A stretch of DNA of 9,989 nucleotides from an uncultured Sulfuricurvum sp. (GCF_937936435.1 NZ_CALDDG010000083.1:1-9989); one strand, 5' to 3'. Shown: positions 1 through 7,121, numbered from the stretch's first letter. Numbers and translations are program-made. The notes: generated by a model not told the origin, from the sequence alone.

Positions 1-404
1 GTTCTTAGCGTAATCGGTTTACTCTCAAGTCTCAATAAAGTATTCAGCGCCTTTGTATCATACTCGATTCCTGAAACATTTCCGATATACCGATTAAACT
101 CCATAGATTGCTTCAAAATCTCAAAAACATTGACTTTTTGTTCGGAATTTTGAGTAGGGGCTTCACCAATATTGCCTGAATCCATCGCCATGACCAATGA
201 ACTGGATTCATCCAGAGACATTTGACCTGTTTTTATCAAATCGTTGATAATCGTTCTAAACTCCGTTCTCGAAATGTTGTTAAAATCGTATCTTTTGATT
301 CCGTCATCGCCGTTATTCAAAGTATTCGGTTCGCTTTCGGATTTTTTAGAGGGATACTTCGTATTTAAAACCTCAGAATGGGGTGTCAGTTTAGCTATAG
401 TCAT
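1..404 (-). CDS. Hypothetical protein, C-terminus cut by window edge
   Basis: An open frame runs from an ATG at 404 to the window edge without a stop (134 complete codons visible). It begins MTIAKLTPHSEVLNTKYPS, and a good Shine-Dalgarno GGAG lies 6 bases upstream of the start. The ATG shares bases with the TGA stop of the hydrolase gene (ATGA at 404-401), so the two are probably translationally coupled. The visible part has no signal peptide or membrane segment. It has a low-complexity polar N-terminus (residues 1-37), then a helical stretch containing RTEFRTIINDLIKTGQMSLDE, then a Gln/Ser/Asn-rich linker and another helix. This suggests a soluble cytoplasmic protein. I do not recognise the family. 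The reading frame and start are well supported; the function is unknown. Confidence 0.8.
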   Translation of the reverse strand, partial: MTIAKLTPHSEVLNTKYPSKKSESEPNTLNNGDDGIKRYDFNNISRTEFRTIINDLIKTGQMSLDESSSLVMAMDSGNIGEAPTQNSEQKVNVFEILKQSMEFNRYIGNVSGIEYDTKALNTLLRLESKPITLR

Positions 405-1198
405 TTTATGCTCCTTTTGTGTATGGATTCGATCGCTTCAATGACCGATTCAGGTTTTTCATAGGGGATTACATGTCCGCTATCGACCCATATTACTTCT
501 GCATTCGGATACAAATTAGCAAGATCAATCCGTTTCGCATTCGCATCATCAGCCAGTTCGGAATGAACCGACATCGGTTCCAGTGCACTTAAAATAATAA
601 TCGGCATCGATGTAGCTGTAGGCAGGGCAAGAACTTCATTTCCCGTTTTATTGATAGCATCAAACTCAGTTTCTGCAGTTTCGGACAACAGTAGATTAAA
701 TACTGTTTTCGTCAAAAAAGGCCAATTTTCCGGATCGCCGTTGCCTCTGAATTGATTCGGATGGGTAGAGTCCACCAGCACTAAACCCGTCACTTCTTCG
801 GGATATTTGCGAGCATAGTACTGCATATACAAACCACCAAGCGAATGCCCAACAAGTATATAGGGAGGGGAGAGCTTATTGTGTCGCAAAATTGTGCGCA
901 ATTCTTCTATTATATGTTCACCATCACGTTCACTCGATACGCTCGTGCTGTTACCGTAGCCGGCTCTATTGTACGTGAATACGGAAAAATTATTGTCAAG
1001 ACCGGAAATGACATCCGACCACCACTTCATGGTCCCACCTAAACCGTTTTCAAAAACAACCGTCGGCGAACCGTTTTGTTTTAAATAATATTCTACGTTT
1101 TTCTCATCGACTGTAGTTATTTTTGGCTCTAACACAGTGCTACATCCGCTAAAACCTATCATTATTAAAATCGAAAGAAATATCATGTTGTATTTCAT
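401..1198 (-). CDS. Alpha/beta-hydrolase fold lipoprotein (putative esterase)
   Basis: A 265-residue protein with a lipoprotein signal: a hydrophobic N-terminus ending in the lipobox GFSGC (lipidated Cys19, followed by Ser). It is therefore probably exported and anchored to a membrane, likely the outer one if the E. coli +2 rule holds. The rest is an alpha/beta-hydrolase core: an oxyanion-hole loop FENGLGG (about 49-55), NRAGYGNS (77-84), the nucleophile elbow GHSLGG with Ser119, and a C-terminal SGHVIPYEKPE with catalytic His242. The acid is less clear: Asp143 in LVLVDSTHP or Glu207 in LSALEP. The family hydrolyses esters, lactones or similar bonds; the substrate cannot be read from sequence. 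The start is firm, with AGGAGG 5 bases upstream overlapping the stop of the preceding gene 9 bp away. It is the middle gene of a P1-hydrolase-unknown operon. Confidence 0.9.
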   Translation of the reverse strand: MKYNMIFLSILIMIGFSGCSTVLEPKITTVDEKNVEYYLKQNGSPTVVFENGLGGTMKWWSDVISGLDNNFSVFTYNRAGYGNSTSVSSERDGEHIIEELRTILRHNKLSPPYILVGHSLGGLYMQYYARKYPEEVTGLVLVDSTHPNQFRGNGDPENWPFLTKTVFNLLLSETAETEFDAINKTGNEVLALPTATSMPIIILSALEPMSVHSELADDANAKRIDLANLYPNAEVIWVDSGHVIPYEKPESVIEAIESIHKRSIK

Positions 1199-1207
1199 TG
1201 TATCCTC

Positions 1208-2356
1208 CTAATCTCTATTAAACCAGCTTAAATCTCGACAGCCGCCATTCGAAGTATCGGCGTGGTAATCAACAACTCTGAAATCAGATTGTGAACCGCC
1301 TTTTCTTAATTCAAGTGTCAGTTCGCATGTTACGGATGTTCCACCGTACACCGCATAGCCATTATTGTCTATATGAGAGTATCCCACACCCGGTATAAAA
1401 TATTCGTTGTAGTAGGTAAGAAAGCGTGCATCGCCTACTTCGGTGGCGTTAGAAGGCGCACCGGATTTTCTTACGATCTCGTTTTCAGTTTTTCCGAGAA
1501 TCCATTTAAGTTGTTTAAATTGTTTAGATTCTCTACCAAACATATCCGTATGTTTCTTGGCATTTGCACTGATTTCCTTTTTAAACGCTTGATCTTCATG
1601 AATATCGTTGAGAGCTGCCGAAGCCAATGCCTTATTGCCGGCGATTTGCTGTTTTGCCTCTGCTAACTGTTTATCTAATTTAGCGTTCCACTCTTTTAAT
1701 TCTTGAGCAGTTAATGTCTTGGCATTATAGGCAGGGCGGATACCGTCAGCCAATACGGTTTTCCATACCATATCAACTGCCTGAAACCGGTCTAAATCAC
1801 CGATATAGATAATACCCAACTTATCAAAAGCACTAAATTTTTGTCCATTTTCGCTTGCTGCAACTTCTTTGGCCGCATTCAATACTTGCTCATTATCACA
1901 AGCAATTTTTGAGGCCACTATCGGAAAGGCAGAGTTAGCGGAGTCGTAAGGTTTCCAGTCTTGTTTTGTCTGTTTATCGCTTCCGTCACGAAACATCGCG
2001 TGTGCTGAGTAGATGCGATACATTTTATTGTGACATTGGAATAGTAATGTCATATCGATACTTTCCGGTGCGGTTTTATTTTCATAAGTCGCTACTACAC
2101 GCATTTCTACTTGTCTTTGCTCATTTCTCAGTTTCTCGAACTCTTCGTTGGTATTCGAGTTCATGAAAGCAGATATGCTTGTTGAATGCTCATACGTATT
2201 TAAAAACTGAGCTGTATAGACTACGCGTGAAGGTTTTTCACCTTCCATAAAAATAATGCCCGTCGGTTCTGCAAAACTAATAGAAGGGAATGTTAAAAAA
2301 AAGATGAAGCGAGTTAATTTGGTAGAACCTGATATCAGCACTTGTCTTATCTCCAT
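1208..2356 (-). CDS. Exported protein of the P family (P1), BamE/SmpA-like C-terminal motif
   Basis: A 382-residue protein from the ATG at 2356, preceded by AAGGG. A longer frame from a TTG at 2380 has no ribosome site and spoils the signal peptide. Residues 1-29 look like a signal peptide (hydrophobic FIFFLTF, cleavage after SFA). It is a divergent paralogue of the 7852-9072 product. They share VVY near the mature N-terminus, YEN then P-E (91-98), FQC (106-108), DWK (133-135) and IAC (151-153). Both also have a charged Lys/Gln/Ala-rich helical segment (about 217-265) and a C-terminal block GKTENEIVRKSGAP...ARFLTY...CELTLEL...RVVDY...CRDL (288-375). That block resembles the G-x-P...fLxY...C...F-L...V pattern of small SmpA/OmlA (BamE-like) envelope domains; this is pattern recognition only. 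Function unknown, probably periplasmic. It heads the P1-hydrolase-unknown operon behind the direct-repeat site at 2408-2425. Confidence 0.85.
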   Translation of the reverse strand: MEIRQVLISGSTKLTRFIFFLTFPSISFAEPTGIIFMEGEKPSRVVYTAQFLNTYEHSTSISAFMNSNTNEEFEKLRNEQRQVEMRVVATYENKTAPESIDMTLLFQCHNKMYRIYSAHAMFRDGSDKQTKQDWKPYDSANSAFPIVASKIACDNEQVLNAAKEVAASENGQKFSAFDKLGIIYIGDLDRFQAVDMVWKTVLADGIRPAYNAKTLTAQELKEWNAKLDKQLAEAKQQIAGNKALASAALNDIHEDQAFKKEISANAKKHTDMFGRESKQFKQLKWILGKTENEIVRKSGAPSNATEVGDARFLTYYNEYFIPGVGYSHIDNNGYAVYGGTSVTCELTLELRKGGSQSDFRVVDYHADTSNGGCRDLSWFNRD

Positions 2357-2391
2357 TATAAACCCTTTTATAGAATTCAATAATCGATTTA

Positions 2392-2425
2392 AGTCTATTG
2401 GAAAAAAATGATTGAAAAATGATTA
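2392..2425 (-). promoter_or_regulatory. Candidate pho-box-like operator and -10 upstream of P1
   Basis: On the plus strand ATGATTG (2408-2414), AAAA and ATGATTA (2419-2425) form a 7-4-7 direct repeat with an 11-bp period. Read on the minus strand, the box is followed by exactly 10 bp and then TAGACT (2397-2392), a 4/6 match to a -10 hexamer. The P1 start codon begins 52 bp from the box edge. OmpR/PhoB-family regulators bind such tandem repeats, and PhoB boxes sit about 10 bp before the -10 in place of a -35. The regulator encoded at 3790-4485 is the obvious candidate binder (inference). Confidence 0.5.
2402..2424. repeat. 23-bp repeat, copy 1 of 2 (other copy 5657-5679)
   Basis: These 23 bases are identical to 5657-5679. 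Both copies lie just after the stop codon of a histidine kinase gene (HK1 at 2429, HK2 at 5693) and in front of a gene encoding an exported protein. The sequence is low in complexity (A runs around two ATGATT units), but the shared position makes chance unlikely. It is either a relic of duplication of the kinase gene with its flank or a conserved regulator site. Confidence 0.7.
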
Positions 2426-2428
2426 CTA

Positions 2429-3793
2429 TTAAAAAATTAGTTCAAATCGTGCACCCCGATCGCTATTGGATACAGACATCCTACCTGACATATTCTTTTC
2501 TACTATGGTTTTACACATATATAATCCGACTCCGCTGTGCTGTGATTTCGTAGTAAAGTAGGGTTCAAAAATTTTTTCAATACTTTCAGATGCGATACCT
2601 CCGGCATTGTCCTGAATAGTTATTGTGTTTTTATTGATCTGTATGGATAGAGCAGGGTGTGTTGCGTTTGATGAAATAAAAGCGTCTTTGGCATTGACTA
2701 AAATGTTGAGTAATACTTGTACATATTGATTTTTATAATTGTATAGGGATGAATCTTCGATCAAATCAATGGTAGTTGCAATATTATGCCGTTGAAATTC
2801 TCCTTCAACCATTCCTAATGCATAGAGAGTTTGTTCATACAGACTGAAAAATTCTTTGTGCGTATCAGGATGATAGAAATTACGGAAGTTATCTATCGTA
2901 TCGGACATAAATTGTAGCTGCTTCATCCCCTCATCGGATTTGTCGTTAATATATTCATCTATCGATGCGGTTGATTTAATATTCATAAAAATATAAGAGA
3001 GGTTGGTTAAAGGCTGTCGCCATTGGTGTGCAATATTTCCGAGCAATTCACCCATAGAAGCAAGTTTGGATTGATGGATCATAATGGCTTGTTGAATTTT
3101 TTGTTCCTCTTTTAATTGACGAATAGAGTAGGTTAATGCAAAAGCGACAAAGATAGCTTCCAGCGGTGATCCGATGAAAATGGGACTGAATGTTAAACTG
3201 TCCCTATATATTTCTGAAAAAGCTACCGATACGATTAAACAAGACCAGCCATAGAAAAAATACAGTGCAGGCACATATTTTTGTCGATAGCGTATCCAGG
3301 CAACAATCAATATAAAGACCAAAAAAAGAGAAAAAGGGAGAAAAGTAGTGATGAATCTTTGAGATAACAAGGTAATAATGAATTCAAAAATCAAAAGGAT
3401 CAATAATCCATTTAACAACATATGAAGTATCGGTGAATATTTTTTTGTTTCTAAAAAAGCTCGTGCAAAGACAAATGACATGATGCTTGAAATGATTATT
3501 ATCGAGTCATAATAGGTTGAACTCGTTCCAAAATCATAGGTTGAAAGTAAAAATATACCGGAAGTATTCATCAAAAAAGCTGCAACGCTCAACTGCAGCA
3601 AAAAATAATAAATAAGCATGATTGTTTTATTGTGGCGGTATAAAACCAAACTGTAAATTGCAGCCATAAGAACTATACCGATAGAGATACCGTAAAGCAT
3701 AAATTCCGCAGCGGTACGCCCTAATTCTTCATAAAAAAAATCTTTACCGTAAGATAAGGATTGCAAAATGAGCAGAAGTATTAATTTTATCAT
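2429..3793 (-). CDS. Seven-helix membrane sensor histidine kinase HK1
   Basis: A 454-residue kinase. A hydrophobic N-terminus (1-15, signal or anchor) and a very short outside stretch precede about seven membrane helices (near 32-51, 57-77, 97-113, 121-142, 150-167, 174-191, 205-223). These resemble the 7TMR-DISM membrane domain, but the usual large ectodomain is missing. A short helical linker leads to the H-box GNIAHQWRQPL with phospho-acceptor His256. The ATPase domain follows: N-box NILVNAKDAF (Asn367), G1 DNAGGI (Asp395), F-box IFEPYFTTK and G2 SGVGLYM. All catalytic boxes are intact. It should autophosphorylate and pass phosphate to the regulator encoded immediately upstream, whose TGA overlaps this ATG (ATGA at 3793-3790). 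The signal is unknown. HK2 (5693-7090) is a clear paralogue over the whole length. Confidence 0.95.
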   Translation of the reverse strand: MIKLILLLILQSLSYGKDFFYEELGRTAAEFMLYGISIGIVLMAAIYSLVLYRHNKTIMLIYYFLLQLSVAAFLMNTSGIFLLSTYDFGTSSTYYDSIIIISSIMSFVFARAFLETKKYSPILHMLLNGLLILLIFEFIITLLSQRFITTFLPFSLFLVFILIVAWIRYRQKYVPALYFFYGWSCLIVSVAFSEIYRDSLTFSPIFIGSPLEAIFVAFALTYSIRQLKEEQKIQQAIMIHQSKLASMGELLGNIAHQWRQPLTNLSYIFMNIKSTASIDEYINDKSDEGMKQLQFMSDTIDNFRNFYHPDTHKEFFSLYEQTLYALGMVEGEFQRHNIATTIDLIEDSSLYNYKNQYVQVLLNILVNAKDAFISSNATHPALSIQINKNTITIQDNAGGIASESIEKIFEPYFTTKSQHSGVGLYMCKTIVEKNMSGRMSVSNSDRGARFELIF

Positions 3794-4485
3794 AGTGATG
3801 CGGGAATAATTCTGTAGCCTAACCCTGAAATGTTCTCTATCGCATCTATTTTCATTTTTTTGCGTAACGAACGGACTAATGTTCGAAGCGAGTCTATATT
3901 TATCCCATCATCCGGCCAGACGATATTTTGCAGCTCATCATACGTGACAGCTCTGGGAGAACGTTTGACGAGAGTATCAAGTACTAAGAGTTCAAATTGT
4001 GTTAGTTTTACGATTTCATTATTGACGACAAGTGTTTTGTTGTAAGTATCAAAATAGGATTTTGTACCGATTGAATAAATATTGGTTTGTTGATTATTGA
4101 GAGACATGCATGCTAATGAAAGTGCTTCTTTGATAGCAGACTCTTGTAAAGGTTTGATAAGATATTTAATAAGTTGAAGTTCTACAGCTTCTAATAGCAA
4201 AGTCGTATCAGTATATGCACTGAGAATAATTATGGGAGTTTTTTTATCAATTAAGCGAATTTTACGGGCCATTTCGAGGCCATTCATCATCGGCATTCGG
4301 ATATCGGTAATAATGATGTCAGGTTTGTTTTTTTCATAAAGACGATACCCTTCGAGGCCATTAGAAGCCTCTAATACGGTATCAAAAAGTCTGCTGAAAT
4401 ACTCAGCAGCATTTTTACGAATGGTGCTCTCATCTTCAATGTAGAGCAATGTCAACTGGTTAAGGGGAAAGACTTCTAAATTCAT
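3790..4485 (-). CDS. OmpR/PhoB-family response regulator
   Basis: A 231-residue two-domain regulator. The receiver domain (about 12-125) has the acidic pair Glu17-Asp18, phospho-acceptor Asp61 in ITDIRMPMMNG, the Ser89 switch residue in IILSAY and the conserved Lys111-Pro112. The C-terminal winged helix (about 138-229) carries the LTQFELLVLDTLV and SLRTLVRSLRKKM...GLGYRI signatures of the Trans_reg_C domain, so it should bind tandem DNA repeats as a dimer. It is coupled by a 4-bp ATGA overlap to HK1, its likely partner. No clear Shine-Dalgarno sequence precedes the ATG at 4485 (the upstream bases read AAATATTTCC), so initiation may be weak. It is the only response regulator in the window, so HK2 may also signal to it. 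Likely targets are the direct repeats at 2408-2425 and 5663-5680. Confidence 0.95.
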   Translation of the reverse strand: MNLEVFPLNQLTLLYIEDESTIRKNAAEYFSRLFDTVLEASNGLEGYRLYEKNKPDIIITDIRMPMMNGLEMARKIRLIDKKTPIIILSAYTDTTLLLEAVELQLIKYLIKPLQESAIKEALSLACMSLNNQQTNIYSIGTKSYFDTYNKTLVVNNEIVKLTQFELLVLDTLVKRSPRAVTYDELQNIVWPDDGINIDSLRTLVRSLRKKMKIDAIENISGLGYRIIPASL

Positions 4486-4521
4486 GGAAATATTTTATCA
4501 CTCTTTATAGATTGGCGAATA

Positions 4522-5280
4522 CTATTTATGCAAAATGTTCTGCACATAGCAATCTGTGAGTTTTTCTTTGATTCTTTTTCCCTGATTCCAATCTATGGAT
4601 ATCCAGACAGTTTTATTGCGACTGATGGTAAAAGAGTGATTATCCTGCATGGAGTTCAGCATCGATTCATATTCTGAAATCGGGATCATTACCGAACCAT
4701 AATTATTAGGTGTGCTGTCGAATACACCGTTAATCGCTCCAAAGGTGATGGCTTTTTCTTTATTCTCGCTCAAGGAAATCTTGACATCCGTTTGGCGTGA
4801 GGGTGATGGGATATTCGGTCCTGAAAAGATGATGGCACCCCCTTCAAGCGTATTGTCTGGAGAACGCAGAGTGATCGAGCCTTGTTTTTGGGTATATGTC
4901 GCTGAACAGACACCATCGCTGTTTGCAGGTGCAAATTCCCATCGACCGGAGGGTTTCGTCCCGTTGCATTTAAAAGAGATTACCTGTCCCGGAGCTTTAC
5001 AACCGGCTATCATCTCTTTTCCGCCCGCTCTTGGAGCAAATACCGCGTGGACATCGGCGGTAATCGTATAAAGATTGCCCCCACAGGCTTCTGAAATGGT
5101 GTCAAATGCCTCTTGACGCTGCTGCTTTTTGATTTTTGAATCGGTGCAGTAGCGCACTTCTCCTTCTCCACCGTTGATATAAGGGAGAATTTTTTTATCT
5201 TTTGCGGAATACATATAAACTTCGCTGGCATGCGCTCCGGCTGATACTATCAATAATGCGACGGCAAGATATTTGAACAT
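4522..5280 (-). CDS. Exported two-domain protein (X-Y fusion)
   Basis: A 252-residue protein starting at the ATG at 5280 (AAGGA six bases upstream). It has a clean type I signal peptide MFKYLAVALLIVSAGAHA, cleaved before SE, so the product is periplasmic or secreted. Residues about 30-107 match the small lipoprotein at 9086-9412: GEV-x-YC (Cys45), RQEAFDTISEAC (Cys66), GN-x-YTIT, a Cys at 94 and ISFKCN (Cys105). Residues about 112-246 match the Y protein at 7111-7815: WEF, C-x-AT, GGAIIFSGP, VKISL, the IP...M...M-D...SF stretch (199-217), I-x-W-x-x-G and a final L-x-x-C (Cys244). The protein is therefore a fusion of two domains encoded separately at the other end of the cluster. Conserved cysteine pairs suggest disulfides. 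Function unknown. It lies 36 bp before the regulator gene and may share its transcript. Confidence 0.85.
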   Translation of the reverse strand: MFKYLAVALLIVSAGAHASEVYMYSAKDKKILPYINGGEGEVRYCTDSKIKKQQRQEAFDTISEACGGNLYTITADVHAVFAPRAGGKEMIAGCKAPGQVISFKCNGTKPSGRWEFAPANSDGVCSATYTQKQGSITLRSPDNTLEGGAIIFSGPNIPSPSRQTDVKISLSENKEKAITFGAINGVFDSTPNNYGSVMIPISEYESMLNSMQDNHSFTISRNKTVWISIDWNQGKRIKEKLTDCYVQNILHK

Positions 5281-5391
5281 ATCATTTCCTTGTGATTTGG
5301 ATTTATTTTTAATGAAGATTAAGAAATACTCGAAAAAAAGAAAACTAATCATGAGAGGAATGGCTCAACACATTCTACCCATGACAGAACA

Positions 5392-5616
5392 TCAGAATAA
5401 ACGGTTAAACATCTGATCCATTTTTGATTCTAGCGTATTGCCGACTTTATTCACCGCTCTATCAGTAGTCCGATCAATAATCTGGTCGGATTTGCGTTCT
5501 ACTTTTTTGTCGAACGATGAACTGTTTCTGTTATCAGAAGGCTCAGGAGAAGCCGTCGAGCATCCTGTCATAAATTGAATCGCAATGAATGCGGCTACAT
5601 AGATTTTTACAGTCAT
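5392..5616 (-). CDS. Small lipoprotein
   Basis: A 74-residue protein from the ATG at 5616, with GAGG six bases upstream. The frame could extend to 5646, but that start lacks a ribosome site and would put charged residues before the signal. The signal peptide MTVKIYVAAFIAIQFMTGC ends in a lipobox with Cys19. The mature part is a polar Ser/Pro/Asn-rich linker followed by one long charged amphipathic helix (about 36-74: KVERKSDQIIDRTTDRAVNK and onward). No family is recognised. The helix could be a coiled-coil or a partner-binding segment. It is the first gene after the direct-repeat site at 5663-5680 and could head a transcript running through XY, the response regulator and HK1, although 111 bp separate it from XY with no obvious terminator. 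Confidence 0.8.
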   Translation of the reverse strand: MTVKIYVAAFIAIQFMTGCSTASPEPSDNRNSSSFDKKVERKSDQIIDRTTDRAVNKVGNTLESKMDQMFNRLF

Positions 5617-5646
5617 GCTTTTCCTCTTTTGTAGATTGATATACAA

Positions 5647-5680
5647 GTTATAGAGAAAAAAAATGATTGAAAAATGATTG
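5647..5680 (-). promoter_or_regulatory. Candidate pho-box-like operator and -10 upstream of small lipoprotein
   Basis: A perfect 7-4-7 direct repeat, ATGATTG (5663-5669), AAAA, ATGATTG (5674-5680). On the minus strand it is followed by exactly 10 bp and then TATAAC (5652-5647), a 5/6 match to the -10 consensus. The start codon of the small lipoprotein begins 47 bp from the box edge. The geometry is the same as at 2392-2425. If the local response regulator binds here, it would control its own operon. Confidence 0.55.
5657..5679. repeat. 23-bp repeat, copy 2 of 2 (other copy 2402-2424)
   Basis: Identical to 2402-2424. This copy lies 13 bp beyond the HK2 stop codon, whereas the other lies 4 bp beyond the HK1 stop. 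The flanking bases differ, so the conserved core is limited to the repeat units and the adjoining A run. Confidence 0.7.
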
Positions 5681-5692
5681 AAGCAGAAAAAA

Positions 5693-7090
5693 TTAAAATT
5701 TTAATTCGAAACAAGCACCTTCATCTGTATTCGATACTGCCAAAATTCCGGCCATATTTTTTTCAATAATGATTTTGGACATATACAGACCGATGCCGCT
5801 ATTGTGAGGTTTTGTGCTGAAATAGGGTTCAAAAATACGGGTTAGAAGATTTTTCGGTATCCCGCCGGCATTGTCTTTTATTTTTACCGTATTTTTAGAT
5901 ATTTCGATATGAATGTACTTCTTTTGGAGATTTAAAGCGATAAGGGCTTCTTTGGCATTTCCAATAATATTGAGTAAAACCTGAATGTACTGGTTTTTAA
6001 AATTGAGTAAGCAGGTGTCTTGGAATAGACGAATACTTGCATGGATGTTGTGATGATCGAGCTCGTTTTGGATGATACTCAGTGCGTATGAGGTCTCATC
6101 ATAGAGGCTGAATTCTTCTCTACCGACATCAGGGCGCTGAAAATTATGGAAATTTTCAATCGTTTCAGACATGAATTGCAGCTGAAAGAGCCCTTCATCC
6201 ACTTTTTTCTGTATAGTGATTTGTTCATTATGTGATGCATTGATATTCATGAAAATATAAGAGAGATTGGTAAGCGGTTGCCGCCACTGATGGGAAATAT
6301 TTCCTAGCATCTCTCCTAGATAAGCAAGCTTGGCCTGTTGAACAAGAATGAACTCTTGAATCTTTTTTTCATTTTCACTTTGTTTAACCGTATAGAATAG
6401 TCCCAAGGCAAGAATGATCGCTTCTAACGGCGAGCCTATCAGCAAAGGATTTGATAAAAAGACAGTCTCCCATAAGGAAGCATTTGGATCAACTTTAAAA
6501 TTTATATTCAATTCGATCGAAGCAATCAGTATAGACCAACCAATCGAATAATAAAGTGCGGGTGTGAATCCTTGATAATAGCGTATGATACCTACGATCA
6601 AAAGTAGTCCCATTAATCCAATACATGGTATGAGATCGTTGAGATTTGTTTGACCCAAGATCAGTAAAATAAAATCCAATGATAATATTAGCAGGAGTAA
6701 AATCAGAAACTTGTCGAATATCGGAGTATTTTTTTTCGTTTGTAAAAAAGTACGTGTGAACAAGATCGCAAAGACAGCACCTAAATTTGTAAAAATATGA
6801 GCTATTTTTTCTAGGTCGATAAACCAATGAAAATTATGTAAAATATTTGTCAAATATAGCAGACTAAAGACAACTGTAACCTGCATCATTGTGTAATATA
6901 AAAACATGATTTGTCGATTATAGATAAATAAAACTGCATTATAGATTGCCGCCATGAGGACGATTCCAGTTGAAATACCGTAGAAGAACAACAATGTATT
7001 CGATGGTATTTCAGAAAGTTTATCCGTACCGATCAAGCCTCCAAACAGTCCTGAAATCGTAAATACAAAAATCAATAAAACTATTTTCAT
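5693..7090 (-). CDS. Seven-helix membrane sensor histidine kinase HK2 (no adjacent regulator)
   Basis: A 465-residue paralogue of HK1. The start is taken at the ATG at 7090, which has AGGA five bases upstream and gives an immediate hydrophobic leader (MKIVLLIFVFTISGLFGG). The frame is open to 7159, but that would overlap the Y gene and put 23 charged residues in front of the leader. After a short outside stretch there are about seven membrane helices (within 33-235), then the H-box GNISHQWRQPL with His267, the N-box NIIGNAKEAL (Asn378), G1 DNAGGI (Asp406), the F-box IFEPYFSTK and G2 SGIGLYM. All catalytic residues are present. Identity with HK1 is highest around LIGSPLEAI, the H-box and the ATPase boxes, and low in the outside loops, so the two probably sense different cues. 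No response regulator gene adjoins it; the regulator at 3790-4485 is the nearest candidate partner. Confidence 0.95.
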   Translation of the reverse strand: MKIVLLIFVFTISGLFGGLIGTDKLSEIPSNTLLFFYGISTGIVLMAAIYNAVLFIYNRQIMFLYYTMMQVTVVFSLLYLTNILHNFHWFIDLEKIAHIFTNLGAVFAILFTRTFLQTKKNTPIFDKFLILLLLILSLDFILLILGQTNLNDLIPCIGLMGLLLIVGIIRYYQGFTPALYYSIGWSILIASIELNINFKVDPNASLWETVFLSNPLLIGSPLEAIILALGLFYTVKQSENEKKIQEFILVQQAKLAYLGEMLGNISHQWRQPLTNLSYIFMNINASHNEQITIQKKVDEGLFQLQFMSETIENFHNFQRPDVGREEFSLYDETSYALSIIQNELDHHNIHASIRLFQDTCLLNFKNQYIQVLLNIIGNAKEALIALNLQKKYIHIEISKNTVKIKDNAGGIPKNLLTRIFEPYFSTKPHNSGIGLYMSKIIIEKNMAGILAVSNTDEGACFELKF

Positions 7091-7100
7091 GGATGTCCTG

Positions 7101-7121
7101 TAAAAGATTGTTAATCTTTTA
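7101..7121 (-). repeat. Perfect inverted repeat between Y and HK2
   Basis: Two 9-base arms, TAAAAGATT and AATCTTTTA, flank a 3-base loop. In the transcript the hairpin covers the last codons and stop (7113-7111) of Y and ends one base before the AGGA ribosome site of HK2 (7099-7096). The stem is almost all A-U and has no long U tail, so it is a poor terminator. It could modulate translation of HK2 or protect the upstream message. Confidence 0.45.

Noticed and set aside
2357..2380. TTG start for P1 at 2380
   Set aside because: There is no ribosome site, and the ATG at 2356 has AAGGG and gives a better signal peptide.
4712..5071. 119-residue open frame on the plus strand
   Set aside because: It is antisense to the XY gene, whose homology to X and Y confirms the minus strand as coding.
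5281..5352. Longer XY start at 5352
   Set aside because: The added 24 residues precede a complete signal peptide that begins at the ATG at 5280 behind AAGGA.
5281..5391. Separate promoter or terminator between the small lipoprotein and XY
   Set aside because: The 111-bp gap has only weak -10-like AT tracts and no stable hairpin with a U run, so nothing could be called.
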